14,681 bases of DNA from Clostridiaceae bacterium (GCA_012798865.1 JAAZMK010000071.1:1-14681); one strand, 5' to 3'; shown: positions 4,597 to 12,742, numbered from the stretch's first letter. The notes: generated by a model not told the origin, from the sequence alone. Numbers and translations are program-made.

Positions 4597-5070
4597 CTAA
4601 TCACGGCTCATCTCTTTCATACGCTGGCGGATATCGCGCTCTTGCGAACGTTCCTTAATCGTTTCGCGCTTGTCGTAAAGCTTCTTCCCTCGCGCGACGC
4701 CGATTTCAATCTTGACACGACCGTCGACAAAATATGCCTTAAGCGGAACGAGCGTCATGCCACGCTGTTGCGTGGCGACGTCGAGCTGACGGATCTCGTG
4801 TTTATGTGCGAGAAGCTTGCGGTCGCGCGTCGGATCAGGGTTAAATCGGTTGCCCTGTTCATACGGTCGGATGTGCGCACCGATCAGGAAGAGCTCGCCG
4901 TCACGAACCGCCACATAAGCTTCTCCAAGACTGAAATGACCTTGACGGATTGATTTCACCTCTGTTCCCGTGAGGACGATTCCAGTCTCAAGACGGCGGG
5001 TAATGTGGTATTCGAATCGTGCACGCCTGTTTTCAGTAATGAGCTTTATCTTTTTTGCGTCAGCACTCAT
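4597..5070 (-). CDS. smpB: SsrA-binding protein SmpB
   Basis: SmpB binds the tRNA-like part of tmRNA and brings it to stalled ribosomes. The 157-residue product is full length. It shows the N-terminal NRRARFEYHI, the core GIVLTGTEVKSIRQG with GEAYVAV and GELFLIGAHIRPYEQG, and the basic C-terminal tail ARGKKLYDKRETIKERSQER that enters the mRNA channel. The ATG overlaps the tsaD stop as ATGA (5067-5070), with GAGGGGG 8 bases before it, so translation is probably coupled. The tmRNA gene is encoded on the same strand about 0.7 kb downstream. Confidence 0.97.
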   Translation of the reverse strand: MSADAKKIKLITENRRARFEYHITRRLETGIVLTGTEVKSIRQGHFSLGEAYVAVRDGELFLIGAHIRPYEQGNRFNPDPTRDRKLLAHKHEIRQLDVATQQRGMTLVPLKAYFVDGRVKIEIGVARGKKLYDKRETIKERSQERDIRQRMKEMSRD

Positions 5071-6164
5071 CTCTCCGTCCCCCTCTTTACTGTCGGCTGA
5101 CCGATGATGTCATCGAGTTCCGCCATCGGAACTGCGTTCAAATCCAAAGCTGCGCGTCTACCGTCTCTCCACGCATAATAACCTGCCGCAGCGATCATCG
5201 CAGCATTATCCGTGCAGTATACGGGGGGAGGAACGATCAGTCGGACACCCGCGGAGGTCGCCATCTCCTCCATTGACTCACGAAGCTTTCTGTTAGCGGA
5301 CACGCCGCCGCCCAACACGAGCGTCTTGTAACCCGTGTCAATAAGCGCCGTTTGCGTGTGTGTCACAAGCGCTTCGACAATGGACGCTTGAAAGGTCGCG
5401 GCGAAATCAGCTTCCGAGCAGGAGGATGGCCATCTTCTCCCCTCGCGATCGGCCTCGCGTTCAAACTTTCTATATACATTAATGGCGGCCGTTTTTACGC
5501 CGCTAAAAGAAAAATCGTACGAATCGGGAAAATGCGTGACGGGAAGATGGAAAGCGTCAGACCTCCCTCCCTCAGAGGCGCGCTCAATGAGCGGACCTCC
5601 GGGATAGCCAAGTCCGATGCTCCTTGCGATCTTGTCGAATGCCTCTCCCGGGGCATCATCTCTCGTCCGAGCCAACGTGCGATATTGCGTATGCTTGAGC
5701 ACCTCGACAAGCGATGCGTGACCTCCCGATACGATCAGACAGAGAAATGGCGGTTCTAGTGAACGATCGACCAGATATGATGCAGCGATGTGACCTTCCA
5801 AGTGATTCACCGGTATCAAGGGCAGCCCTGTGGCGGCGACCAAACCCTTCGCGGCGGATACACCGACGAGCAGCGCCCCCACAAGTCCCGGTCCGTATGT
5901 GACGGCGATGGCGGTCAGGTCATTGAGATCCACTTTCGCATCACTCAAAGCGCGATCAATGACGGGCAAAATCGACTTCACGTGTTCACGTGAAGCGATC
6001 TCGGGTACAACACCGCCGTAAGCCGCATGCAGGTCGATCTGCGATGCGATCACGTTCGACAGAATCGTCACGCCGTTTGCTACGACGGCGGCGGCAGTCT
6101 CGTCGCACGACGTCTCAATCCCTAATATGAGATATCTATTATTACTTAGATTCACCTGTTTCAT
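5067..6164 (-). CDS. tsaD: tRNA N6-adenosine threonylcarbamoyltransferase TsaD
   Basis: TsaD transfers the threonylcarbamoyl group to A37 of ANN-decoding tRNAs (t6A), working with TsaB, TsaC and TsaE. Visible family motifs are GIETSCDETAAAVV near the N-terminus, YGGVVPEIASREH, the metal-binding HLEGH, the nucleotide-binding VSGGHASLV, LGGGVSANRKLRE, and CTDNAAMIAAAGYY near the C-terminus. At 365 residues it is slightly longer than usual (about 340). The start is uncertain: ATG 6164 overlaps the AGGA ribosome site, while GTG 6155 (fourth codon) lies 8 bases after it and may be the true start. It heads the tsaD-smpB-hydrolase group. Confidence 0.96.
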   Translation of the reverse strand: MKQVNLSNNRYLILGIETSCDETAAAVVANGVTILSNVIASQIDLHAAYGGVVPEIASREHVKSILPVIDRALSDAKVDLNDLTAIAVTYGPGLVGALLVGVSAAKGLVAATGLPLIPVNHLEGHIAASYLVDRSLEPPFLCLIVSGGHASLVEVLKHTQYRTLARTRDDAPGEAFDKIARSIGLGYPGGPLIERASEGGRSDAFHLPVTHFPDSYDFSFSGVKTAAINVYRKFEREADREGRRWPSSCSEADFAATFQASIVEALVTHTQTALIDTGYKTLVLGGGVSANRKLRESMEEMATSAGVRLIVPPPVYCTDNAAMIAAAGYYAWRDGRRAALDLNAVPMAELDDIIGQPTVKRGTER

Positions 6165-6207
6165 CCTATTCTAAGTTGCCGTCCATGTTTAACATTACTT
6201 TTGCGTA

Positions 6208-6224
6208 ATTCTCGCCTTGAGAAT
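6208..6224 (-). promoter_or_regulatory. Small hairpin in the tsaD leader
   Basis: ATTCTC and GAGAAT are perfect 6-bp arms around a 5-base loop, about 45 bases upstream of tsaD. There is no T-run, so it is not a terminator. The role is unknown. Confidence 0.3.
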
Positions 6225-6289
6225 AACAGAGTTATAAACGACAGAACAAGCATACGCCCGCCATGAGCGATTGGAGTCGTTCAGACCAA

Positions 6290-6301
6290 AATGATATCAT
6301 T
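6290..6301. promoter_or_regulatory. 12-bp palindrome in the divergent tsaD/hydrolase gap
   Basis: AATGATATCATT is a perfect palindrome in the 208-base gap between two divergent genes. It could be a repressor site. It is also simple AT-rich sequence, so chance cannot be excluded. Confidence 0.25.
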
Positions 6302-6372
6302 AACTCATAGATCGAGAAGTCAATATGCAATAGTGTCTTTTAAAAGTAATTTGAATGTGAGAATATCGCAAG

Positions 6373-7419
6373 TTGAGACGAAAGTTAGAATACAAAACAA
6401 AAAACATTAAACGTCGCGTCGTATTCTCCGTTTTTATGGTCTTTGCGGTGATTCTGGCGTTCTTCTTGCTCGTCGTGATCAGCAGTCTCGTCAAAGCCGA
6501 CAGGCTGATGAAAAAAGACGGCGAGCCTGTATCTCCCTATGCGACAAACCGTTTCACTTCATTTCGATCGGTCAGCTTTACATCCGGCAAGGGACAGATT
6601 CCACTGAAAGGATGGCTCATCCAGACGCCTACGACACCTCCACGTGCGACCTTGATCATCGTGCACCAACAAGGCGCCAACAGATTGCCTTACGGACTTG
6701 CCACAGCTTCCCTGTACAGCCAGCTCACCAAAGCAGGCTTTCAGATCCTCGCCTTTGACTTGCGCCATTCCGGGGAATCGGGAGGTGAAATGTCGTCTTT
6801 CGGTTATGCGGAGGCAGAGGACGTGCGCATGGCCCTTGAGTGGACGATCCGCAACACGTCAAACACCCCGATCGTTCTCTACGGTTTCGGTTCCGGAACG
6901 ACGGCTATTTTCCGCATGATGGACCAGTTGCAACAAGATATCGACAGCGAGAAAAACGACGGTCATCAGGACACCGATACACTGTCTTCGTCTACGCTCC
7001 CCGCTTCGGAAATTAAGAAGAGAATCAGTGCTCTCGTCGTTGATTCACCCGCTAGGGACAGCGACGATTATATTAAGGTCGCCGTCCGTCAGGAGAACAA
7101 TCGATGGCTTTTCTGGCTGAAAAACACAACGCCCTACGCTGTTAGAATGTCTATCGGCAACAGCAAGAAGGCTGATTATTTCTCAGAGTTCACGACATTG
7201 ACACTCCCCCTCATGATCTTCGGGCATGAAACCGATCGCATTCTGCCCGAAGCCGCGTACCGTCCCATGATCGAGGAGCGCCTGCGGCTACACCCCACAT
7301 GGACGTCGTTTTACGAGGCGAAGGGAACCGGACATTTATCATCTTACGATGACAATCCCGACGGTTACACGGAGGCTTTACTTGATTTTTTACAAAAATG
7401 GTTCCCTGCCGCGAAGTAA
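6373..7419 (+). CDS. Membrane-anchored alpha/beta hydrolase
   Basis: The 348-residue product has one N-terminal membrane segment at about residues 17-40, preceded by a basic stretch, so the catalytic domain is probably outside the membrane. The alpha/beta hydrolase triad is visible: nucleophile Ser174 in GFGSG, Asp288 in FGHETDRILP and His321 in KGTGHLSSY. The strand and turn LIIVHQQGANR followed by LAFDLRHSGESGG fits the oxyanion-hole region of esterase/acyl-peptidase-like members. Around residues 187-214 lies a polar, Ser/Thr/Asp-rich insert between the nucleophile and the later core. The start is a TTG without a good ribosome site. An ATG at residue 22 would cut into the membrane segment, so TTG is preferred but unproven. 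The substrate is unknown. Confidence 0.75.
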   Translation: MRRKLEYKTKNIKRRVVFSVFMVFAVILAFFLLVVISSLVKADRLMKKDGEPVSPYATNRFTSFRSVSFTSGKGQIPLKGWLIQTPTTPPRATLIIVHQQGANRLPYGLATASLYSQLTKAGFQILAFDLRHSGESGGEMSSFGYAEAEDVRMALEWTIRNTSNTPIVLYGFGSGTTAIFRMMDQLQQDIDSEKNDGHQDTDTLSSSTLPASEIKKRISALVVDSPARDSDDYIKVAVRQENNRWLFWLKNTTPYAVRMSIGNSKKADYFSEFTTLTLPLMIFGHETDRILPEAAYRPMIEERLRLHPTWTSFYEAKGTGHLSSYDDNPDGYTEALLDFLQKWFPAAK

Positions 7420-7483
7420 GTTTGTCGCTCGACCGGACATTTCTCCGAGAAAAACTCTCAGTAGATAAATTGAATTTATGCAC

Positions 7484-7489
7484 TATAAT
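7484..7489 (+). promoter_or_regulatory. Perfect -10 hexamer upstream of pruA
   Basis: TATAAT lies 50 bases before the pruA start. No convincing -35 is seen at 16-18 bases. It is the best promoter candidate for pruA and perhaps the whole proline block. Confidence 0.4.
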
Positions 7490-7538
7490 GAAATGGTGAA
7501 TAATAGAAACATTTAGTTCGCGCGGAAAGGACGACAAG

Positions 7539-9164
7539 ATGAACGGACACTTCGCACTTCCAACAGCAAAAAATGAACCTCTCCTTGATTACTCACCCGG
7601 CTCTCCGGCACGTGATTCACTCAAGGCGGAGCTTAAGAGACAGTCAGAGATCACGCTCGACATCCCGGTCATTATAGGGGGCAAAGATATCAGCACCGGG
7701 AACTTGAAGACGGTTGTCATGCCTCACAATCACAAGCATGTACTCGCTCGCGTCCATCAAGCAGGCGAGAAAGAATTGAAACTCGCCATTGATGCGGCAC
7801 TCGAAGCAAAGAAGAGTTGGGCGGCAATGCCCTACGCTCACCGACAGGGAATTTACCTGAAAGCTGCCGAGTTGTTATCCGGTCCGTGGCGCGACATCAT
7901 CAATGCCGCGACGATGCTTGGTCAGAGCAAAACCGTTTATCAGGCGGAGATCGATTCGGCGTGTGAGCTATGCGATTTTCTTCGCTTCAACGTCGCGTAT
8001 GCCGACGAGATCTATAGGATACAACCCGACAGTGCAAAGGGTGTATGGAACAGAATGGAGTATCGCCCGCTCGACGGTTTTGTTTTAGCGATAACACCTT
8101 TCAACTTCACTTCGATCTCAGGCAACCTGCCGATCGCGCCGGCTCTCATGGGCAACACGGTCGTATGGAAACCTGCAGGAACGGCGGCGCTCGCGAGCTA
8201 CTATTTCTACCTGCTCCTTTGCGAAGCCGGTCTTCCGCCGGGCGTCATCAACTTCGTTCCGTCCTCCGGGCGCGATGTCGGCGCACATGTCGTTAGCGAC
8301 CCACGCTTAGGTGGCGTTCATTTCACGGGCTCGACTGCGACGTTTAACGAGATTTGGCGAGAAGTCGGATGCAATATTTCGAACTACGAGCAGTACCCTC
8401 GCCTTGTCGGAGAAACGGGCGGAAAAGATTTCGTTTTCGCCCATAATTCCGCCGACGTCGGCGCCTTGATTGCGGCACTCGTCCGCGGTGCCTTCGAGTT
8501 TCAGGGTCAAAAATGCTCCGCCGCCTCACGCGCTTATATCCCCAAGAGCATCTGGCCGAAGGTCAAGTCGCTTCTCCTGAGGGAAATTGAGGAACTCAAA
8601 GTTGGAGATCCTGTTGATTTTACGACGTTCATGTCCGCCGTGATCGACCGCGAATCGTTCGATCGCATTAAAGGCTATATCGATCGAGCGAAAGATTCCG
8701 AAGAAGCCGATGTTCTGTGCGGCGGCTACGATGACAGCCATGGCTACTTCATCTACCCGACCGTCATCGAAGCGAAAAATCCGCGCTACGAGAGCATGTG
8801 CGAAGAAATTTTCGGACCCGTTCTGACTGTCTATGTCTATGAGGATGAACGCTTCGAGGAGACGCTCGATCTTTGCGACTCGTCATCGCCCTACGCTCTG
8901 ACCGGGGCAGTTTTTGCAAAGAACCGCCAAGTCCTCGTCCACATGGAGAATCGCTTGCGCCATGCGGCAGGCAATTTCTATCTGAACGACAAACCGACCG
9001 GCGCTGTCGTCGGGCAACAGCCATTCGGCGGTTCACGCGCTTCTGGCACAAACGATAAGGCCGGGTCGCTTTTGAACATGATCCGCTGGACGAGTCCCCG
9101 CGTAATCAAGGAAACTTTCGTGCCGATTTACGACATTACATACCCCTACATGGTTGAGGAATAA
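7539..9164 (+). CDS. pruA: 1-pyrroline-5-carboxylate (glutamate-semialdehyde) dehydrogenase
   Basis: The enzyme oxidises P5C/L-glutamate gamma-semialdehyde to glutamate with NAD+, the second step of proline breakdown. The 541-residue length matches the stand-alone P5CDH type (ALDH4 family) rather than the fused PutA. ALDH landmarks are visible: TPFNFTSISGN with Asn189, the general-base region LVGETGGKDF with Glu292, FTGSTATF in the Rossmann part, and the nucleophile Cys326 in FEFQGQKCSAASRAY. The C-terminal KPTGAVVGQQPFGGSRASGTNDKAG is also typical of ALDH4. AAAGGA lies 7 bases before ATG 7539. The four genes of a candidate amino-acid dehydrogenase complex follow after a 162-base gap. Confidence 0.95.
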   Translation: MNGHFALPTAKNEPLLDYSPGSPARDSLKAELKRQSEITLDIPVIIGGKDISTGNLKTVVMPHNHKHVLARVHQAGEKELKLAIDAALEAKKSWAAMPYAHRQGIYLKAAELLSGPWRDIINAATMLGQSKTVYQAEIDSACELCDFLRFNVAYADEIYRIQPDSAKGVWNRMEYRPLDGFVLAITPFNFTSISGNLPIAPALMGNTVVWKPAGTAALASYYFYLLLCEAGLPPGVINFVPSSGRDVGAHVVSDPRLGGVHFTGSTATFNEIWREVGCNISNYEQYPRLVGETGGKDFVFAHNSADVGALIAALVRGAFEFQGQKCSAASRAYIPKSIWPKVKSLLLREIEELKVGDPVDFTTFMSAVIDRESFDRIKGYIDRAKDSEEADVLCGGYDDSHGYFIYPTVIEAKNPRYESMCEEIFGPVLTVYVYEDERFEETLDLCDSSSPYALTGAVFAKNRQVLVHMENRLRHAAGNFYLNDKPTGAVVGQQPFGGSRASGTNDKAGSLLNMIRWTSPRVIKETFVPIYDITYPYMVEE

Positions 9165-9171
9165 GGTTTGT

Positions 9172-9212
9172 CTCTATCAAGCTATTGTTTCGGACGGGTA
9201 ACGATAATAGAG
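9172..9212 (+). promoter_or_regulatory. Intercistronic stem-loop 1 after pruA
   Basis: CTCTAT/ATAGAG (9172-9177 with 9207-9212) and TATTGTT/AACGATA (9183-9189 with 9200-9206, one G-U) form a stem with a 5-base bulge and a 10-base loop. It begins 8 bases after the pruA stop and has no T-run. Confidence 0.4.
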
Positions 9213-9246
9213 CTCATCCGACGCAGGTTTTCGTTTAATGCCATTT

Positions 9247-9290
9247 GATTGACCTTAAGGGAGCGACGTCCGTCCTCCTCCAGGTCAATC
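9247..9290 (+). promoter_or_regulatory. Intercistronic stem-loop 2 before the dehydrogenase block
   Basis: GATTGACCT (9247-9255) and AGGTCAATC (9282-9290) are perfect 9-bp arms. Inside them GGAG/CTCC and GACG/CGTC add further pairing. No T-run follows, so it is more likely an mRNA-stabilising, processing or protein-binding structure than a terminator. Confidence 0.5.
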
Positions 9291-9326
9291 GAATGCAAAT
9301 AAAAACAATTTGAAAGAGGGGGTTCT

Positions 9327-9647
9327 ATGGGAGATCGAAGGATCACTGATCATCCGATCTTGGACTTCGACGAGGGTGAAGTCATTCACTTCACATTCGA
9401 CGGTAAACCGATGGAAGGCAGAGAAGGCGATACAATCGCATCCGCACTCCATGCCAACGGAGTCAAGGTACTGGGATATCACTTTAAAACAAAGCGACCG
9501 CGCGGTTTTTATTGCGCAATCGGCAACTGCTCGGCCTGTCTCATGATTGTCAACGGAAAATCGAACGTACGCACATGCACGGAGCCCTTGCTGCCCGGTA
9601 TGGTCGTCGAGAAGCAATTGGATCGCGGGGTGCCTGATGATGTATGA
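9327..9647 (+). CDS. [2Fe-2S] subunit of a multi-subunit FAD amino-acid dehydrogenase (HcnA/SoxA-N-like)
   Basis: The 106-residue product is a single 2Fe-2S_4-type domain. Its cluster ligands are visible as Cys63-x4-Cys68-x2-Cys71 and Cys84 (GFYCAIGNCSACLM ... VRTCTEP). Such small proteins (HcnA, or the N-terminal part of sarcosine oxidase alpha) carry electrons between flavin subunits. GAGGGGG lies just before ATG 9327. The stop TGA at 9645-9647 overlaps the start of the next gene, so the two are translationally coupled. It is the first of four subunit genes. The assignment to an amino-acid dehydrogenase comes from the neighbours. Confidence 0.88.
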   Translation: MGDRRITDHPILDFDEGEVIHFTFDGKPMEGREGDTIASALHANGVKVLGYHFKTKRPRGFYCAIGNCSACLMIVNGKSNVRTCTEPLLPGMVVEKQLDRGVPDDV

Positions 9648-10722
9648 CATTGACCTCGTTGTCATCGGCGGCGGACCTGCCGGGCTGATGGCTGCCAATA
9701 CGGCGACCGAAGCAGGTGCAGAAGTTCTGCTCCTCGAGCGCGATGGACATCTCGGCGGTCAGCTCGTCAAACAGACACATAAGTTTTTCGGGTCTGAGAA
9801 GCAGCACGCCTCAGTGCGAGGCATCGACATCTCGACGATGCTCGGCGACAGACTCGACTCTTTCGGTGAGCGCGCGACCGTCTGGAAAAACGCGACGGCG
9901 ATCGGATTCTATGAAGACGGAGTCATCACGGTCGACCACGACGGCATCTATAAAAAAGTAAAACCGAAGCGCGTCGTCGTTGCGACTGGAGCCTCCGAAA
10001 AATTCCTGTCATTCCCGAATAACGACCTCCCCGGCATTTACGGAGCCGGCGCGGTTCAAACGATGATGAACGTTTACGGCATTCGACCGGGGCACCGCGT
10101 CCTCATGATAGGCGCTGGCAATATCGGACTGATCGTCAGCTACCAGCTCATGCAAGCCGGCGTCTCCGTTGCTGCCATCGTGGAAGGTCTCCCGCAAATC
10201 GGCGGCTACGCCGTACACGCCGGGAAAGTGCGCCGCGCAGGCGTTCCGATCTTGACGTCACATACGATTTTGCGCGCTGACGGTAAAGAGTCAGTTGAAC
10301 GCGCGACGATCGCACGTATTGACCGGACTTGGAACGCGATACCGGGAACGGAGAAGACGATCGAGTGCGATGTTATTTGTATATCCGTCGGGTTGACGCC
10401 TCTTGCCGAGCTTCTCTGGCAAGCGGGGTGCGAGATGCGTTACATACCTTCTCTCGGCGGAAGCGTCCCTCTCCGCAATAATTGCCTCGAAACGACGGTC
10501 AAAGGCGTCTACGTCGCCGGAGACGTCACTGGCATCGAAGAGGCGAGCGCCGCCATGGTCGAAGGACATCTCGCGGGACTCGAAGCTGCAGCCTCACTCG
10601 GCTTTAAGGGCGACCGTTACAGCGAGGAGCGAAAAGACTGCATGGAGCAGTTGGCGGCGCTTCGGTCCGGTCCGACAGCCGAGAAGATTCGCACTGGACT
10701 CGCCTGTGCCGAGTGCCTATAG
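9637..10722 (+). CDS. FAD/NAD(P)-binding oxidoreductase subunit (HcnB / proline dehydrogenase alpha-like)
   Basis: The 361-residue product has an N-terminal FAD-binding motif, DLVVIGGGPAGLMAA (GGGPAG at 11-16), a second dinucleotide motif, VLMIGAGNIGLIVSY (159-164), and the FAD-closing motif VYVAGDVTGIEEA (291-303). This is the pyridine-nucleotide-disulfide-oxidoreductase fold without the redox Cys pair. The C-terminus carries three Cys (335, 357, 360) in a tail after the fold. The start is ATG 9637 (or 9640), overlapping the upstream gene by 11 bases. In related complexes (HcnB, OoxA, archaeal PDH alpha) this subunit passes electrons between the amine-oxidising flavoprotein and the acceptor. 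Confidence 0.88.
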   Translation: MMYDIDLVVIGGGPAGLMAANTATEAGAEVLLLERDGHLGGQLVKQTHKFFGSEKQHASVRGIDISTMLGDRLDSFGERATVWKNATAIGFYEDGVITVDHDGIYKKVKPKRVVVATGASEKFLSFPNNDLPGIYGAGAVQTMMNVYGIRPGHRVLMIGAGNIGLIVSYQLMQAGVSVAAIVEGLPQIGGYAVHAGKVRRAGVPILTSHTILRADGKESVERATIARIDRTWNAIPGTEKTIECDVICISVGLTPLAELLWQAGCEMRYIPSLGGSVPLRNNCLETTVKGVYVAGDVTGIEEASAAMVEGHLAGLEAAASLGFKGDRYSEERKDCMEQLAALRSGPTAEKIRTGLACAECL

Positions 10723-10739
10723 GACGGAAAGGAGTCACA

Positions 10740-11570
10740 ATGCTTATCAATACAGGAGTTCCGACTCGTGAACAAATAGAACGGCGGCTCCCCTCCCCGG
10801 AACGAAGGGCGCGCGGTCCTTACGCGATGGTCGAATGCTTCCAAGAAATCCCATGCAATCCTTGCAGCACGTCATGCCCGTTCGACGCTATTTTGCCCAT
10901 GGGAGATATCAATGAAATCCCTATGATCGATCACGATCGCTGCACCGGCTGTGGCGTCTGTGCAAGCGTCTGTCCCGGGCTTGCCATCTTCATCATTGAC
11001 GAGAGCGTAGGAGACGGAACGGCTAGCGTTACGATCCCTTACGAGTTTCGACCTTTGCCCGAAAAAGGCGAGACGGTGCGCGCCGTTAACCGAGAGGGCT
11101 GCGTCATCGGCGATGCAATCGTAACGCGAGTTCTCTTATCCAAAAAAACGAAAACTCCGCTCGTCACTATCCGCGTGTCGGATGGGCTTGTACATGAAGT
11201 GCGTTTTTTCAACTTGATCGATGATAAGGCAGTCAGCGACGCAACATCGTTAAAGAGAAAGGAAGAGCCAATTACGGTCGATTCCGCTTGCGCGTCAGAT
11301 GACGACGAGATCATTCTCTGCCGTTGTGAGGGCATCACATTGCGCACGATACGCGACTTGATCCGCGAAGGGTATACGACGGTCGACGAGATCAAGCGCA
11401 TCAGCAGGGCAGGCATGGGAGCTTGCCAGGCGAGAACGTGCGGTCCTCTTATCGCCGCCGAGATCGCGCGCATGACGGGACAACCGATCAGTGAGATTCA
11501 GCCGTCAGCACATCGGGCGCCGGTCAAACCGATGCCGATCGAGTTTTTCTTAGGAGGTGATTCAGAATGA
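10740..11570 (+). CDS. Iron-sulfur subunit: 2x[4Fe-4S] ferredoxin plus BFD-like [2Fe-2S] domain
   Basis: The 276-residue product has two ferredoxin-type clusters: Cys33, Cys39, Cys42 and Cys46 (IPCNPCSTSCPFDA) and Cys68, Cys71, Cys74 and Cys78 (CTGCGVCASVCPG). A middle domain of about 100 residues follows. A bacterioferritin-associated-ferredoxin-like [2Fe-2S] domain closes the protein with Cys194-x-Cys196 and Cys229-x4-Cys234 (LCRCEG ... GACQARTCG). AAGGAG lies 6 bases before ATG 10740, 17 bases after the upstream stop. In many homologous complexes the BFD-like piece is fused to the FAD subunit or separate; here it shares a chain with the 4Fe-4S domains. It probably wires the complex to an external electron acceptor. 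Confidence 0.85.
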   Translation: MLINTGVPTREQIERRLPSPERRARGPYAMVECFQEIPCNPCSTSCPFDAILPMGDINEIPMIDHDRCTGCGVCASVCPGLAIFIIDESVGDGTASVTIPYEFRPLPEKGETVRAVNREGCVIGDAIVTRVLLSKKTKTPLVTIRVSDGLVHEVRFFNLIDDKAVSDATSLKRKEEPITVDSACASDDDEIILCRCEGITLRTIRDLIREGYTTVDEIKRISRAGMGACQARTCGPLIAAEIARMTGQPISEIQPSAHRAPVKPMPIEFFLGGDSE

Positions 11571-12721
11571 GCGTGCCGAAATCTGCATCCATCGTCATCA
11601 TCGGAGGGGGCGTTTCAGGATGCGCGATCGCTTGGAATCTTGCCAACCGAGGCATCAAAGATATCGTCTTACTCGAAAAGGATACGCTCGCAAACGGTTC
11701 GACGGGGCGTTGCGGCGCGGGTATCCGCATGCAATGGGCTGCCGAAAAGAATTGCCGCCTCGCACAGTACTCTGTCAATTTTTTCGAGAACGGCAACGAG
11801 ATTCTCGGCTATGAACGCGACATCGAGTTTGAGCAGTCCGGCTACCTTATCGTCGCCGCCAACGAGAAAGAAGCGGAGCAGTTCAAAAAGAATGTCAAAT
11901 TGCAGAACAGTCTGGGAATCCCTTCCGTCTACTTGACCCCGGAAGAGGCGCGCGAGATTGTTCCTCTAATCGACACCTCGCAATTCGTCGCTGCCACCTT
12001 TTGCCAAAAAGACGGGCACCTGAACCCGTTTCACACGACCGATGCTTATGCCAAGGCGGCAGAGCGATTAGGTGTCAAAATCTTCAAGCACACGGAAGTC
12101 ATCGGCATTGAAGTCAAAAACAGACGTATCGAGAGCGTTGAGACGACGCGCGGACGCATCGCGACGAACATCGTCGTCAACGCGGCGGGCGGGTGGTCCA
12201 AGGCGATCGGCGCCATGACAGGGGTCGATATCCCCACATACGTGCAACGCCACCAAATCATGGTCACGGAGCCTTTAGAGCCGATTCTCAACCCTATGGT
12301 GATGGGTTTCTCCTACAACATCTACATCCAGCAGGTGCCTCACGGATCGATTATCATGGGGCGCAGCGATAATACGGAGCCTCTCGATTTCAGAACGACT
12401 TCGGGTTGGAAGTTCGTCGAGGAAATGACGAAGACGTGCAGCAAGCTTCTCCCCGCTTTGAAAACTGCCAACGTCCTTAGACAGTGGGCGGGGCACTACT
12501 GCATGACAGAAGACGCCCAGCCGATATACGGACCGACACCGGGTGTGGAGGGCATGTACCTCGCCTGCGGCTTCAGCGGACACGGCTTCATGCTCGCTCC
12601 AGCGACTGCTCAACTCGTCTCTGAGATGATACTCGGAGAGCCGCTGACGATCGATGTCTCCAATCTCGATGTCGGGCGCTTTGAGCGCCGGGAACTCGTC
12701 TTCGAACACTCGGTCGTCTAA
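11567..12721 (+). CDS. DAO-family FAD oxidoreductase, catalytic subunit (proline dehydrogenase beta / HcnC / sarcosine oxidase beta-like)
   Basis: The 384-residue product belongs to the D-amino-acid-oxidase-like family. It has the FAD motif IVIIGGGVSGCAIAW (GGGVSG at 13-18), the conserved STGRCGAGIRMQW (45-57) after strand 2, and the C-terminal CGFSGHGFMLAPATAQL that closes the active site. This fold oxidises secondary and primary amines such as sarcosine, glycine and proline. The start overlaps the previous stop as ATGA, and AGGAGGTGA precedes it. As last gene of a four-gene set beside pruA, it is the likely proline-oxidising subunit. Glycine, hydroxyproline or opines are alternatives that sequence alone cannot exclude. 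A decayed copy of its 3' end lies at 954-1110. Confidence 0.88.
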   Translation: MSVPKSASIVIIGGGVSGCAIAWNLANRGIKDIVLLEKDTLANGSTGRCGAGIRMQWAAEKNCRLAQYSVNFFENGNEILGYERDIEFEQSGYLIVAANEKEAEQFKKNVKLQNSLGIPSVYLTPEEAREIVPLIDTSQFVAATFCQKDGHLNPFHTTDAYAKAAERLGVKIFKHTEVIGIEVKNRRIESVETTRGRIATNIVVNAAGGWSKAIGAMTGVDIPTYVQRHQIMVTEPLEPILNPMVMGFSYNIYIQQVPHGSIIMGRSDNTEPLDFRTTSGWKFVEEMTKTCSKLLPALKTANVLRQWAGHYCMTEDAQPIYGPTPGVEGMYLACGFSGHGFMLAPATAQLVSEMILGEPLTIDVSNLDVGRFERRELVFEHSVV

Positions 12722-12742
12722 CACGACACGTCAACTTAGGTT

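Noticed and set aside
7440..7452. Small palindrome TTTCTCCGAGAAA after the hydrolase gene as a terminator
   Set aside because: One-base centre and no T-run, so it cannot form a terminator hairpin. It could be chance.
9547..9636. Extension of the FAD oxidoreductase to an upstream ATG at 9547
   Set aside because: The added 30 residues lie inside the [2Fe-2S] gene in another frame and do not look like part of the flavoprotein. ATG 9637 places the FAD motif at the usual position.
9327..12721. Hydrogen cyanide synthase (hcnABC) operon
   Set aside because: The domain types match, but the extra 4Fe-4S/BFD subunit and the adjoining pruA point to proline oxidation. The family includes many amine dehydrogenases.
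12275..12724. 149-codon open frame antisense to the DAO gene
   Set aside because: It lies wholly opposite a well-supported enzyme gene and has no recognisable domain.
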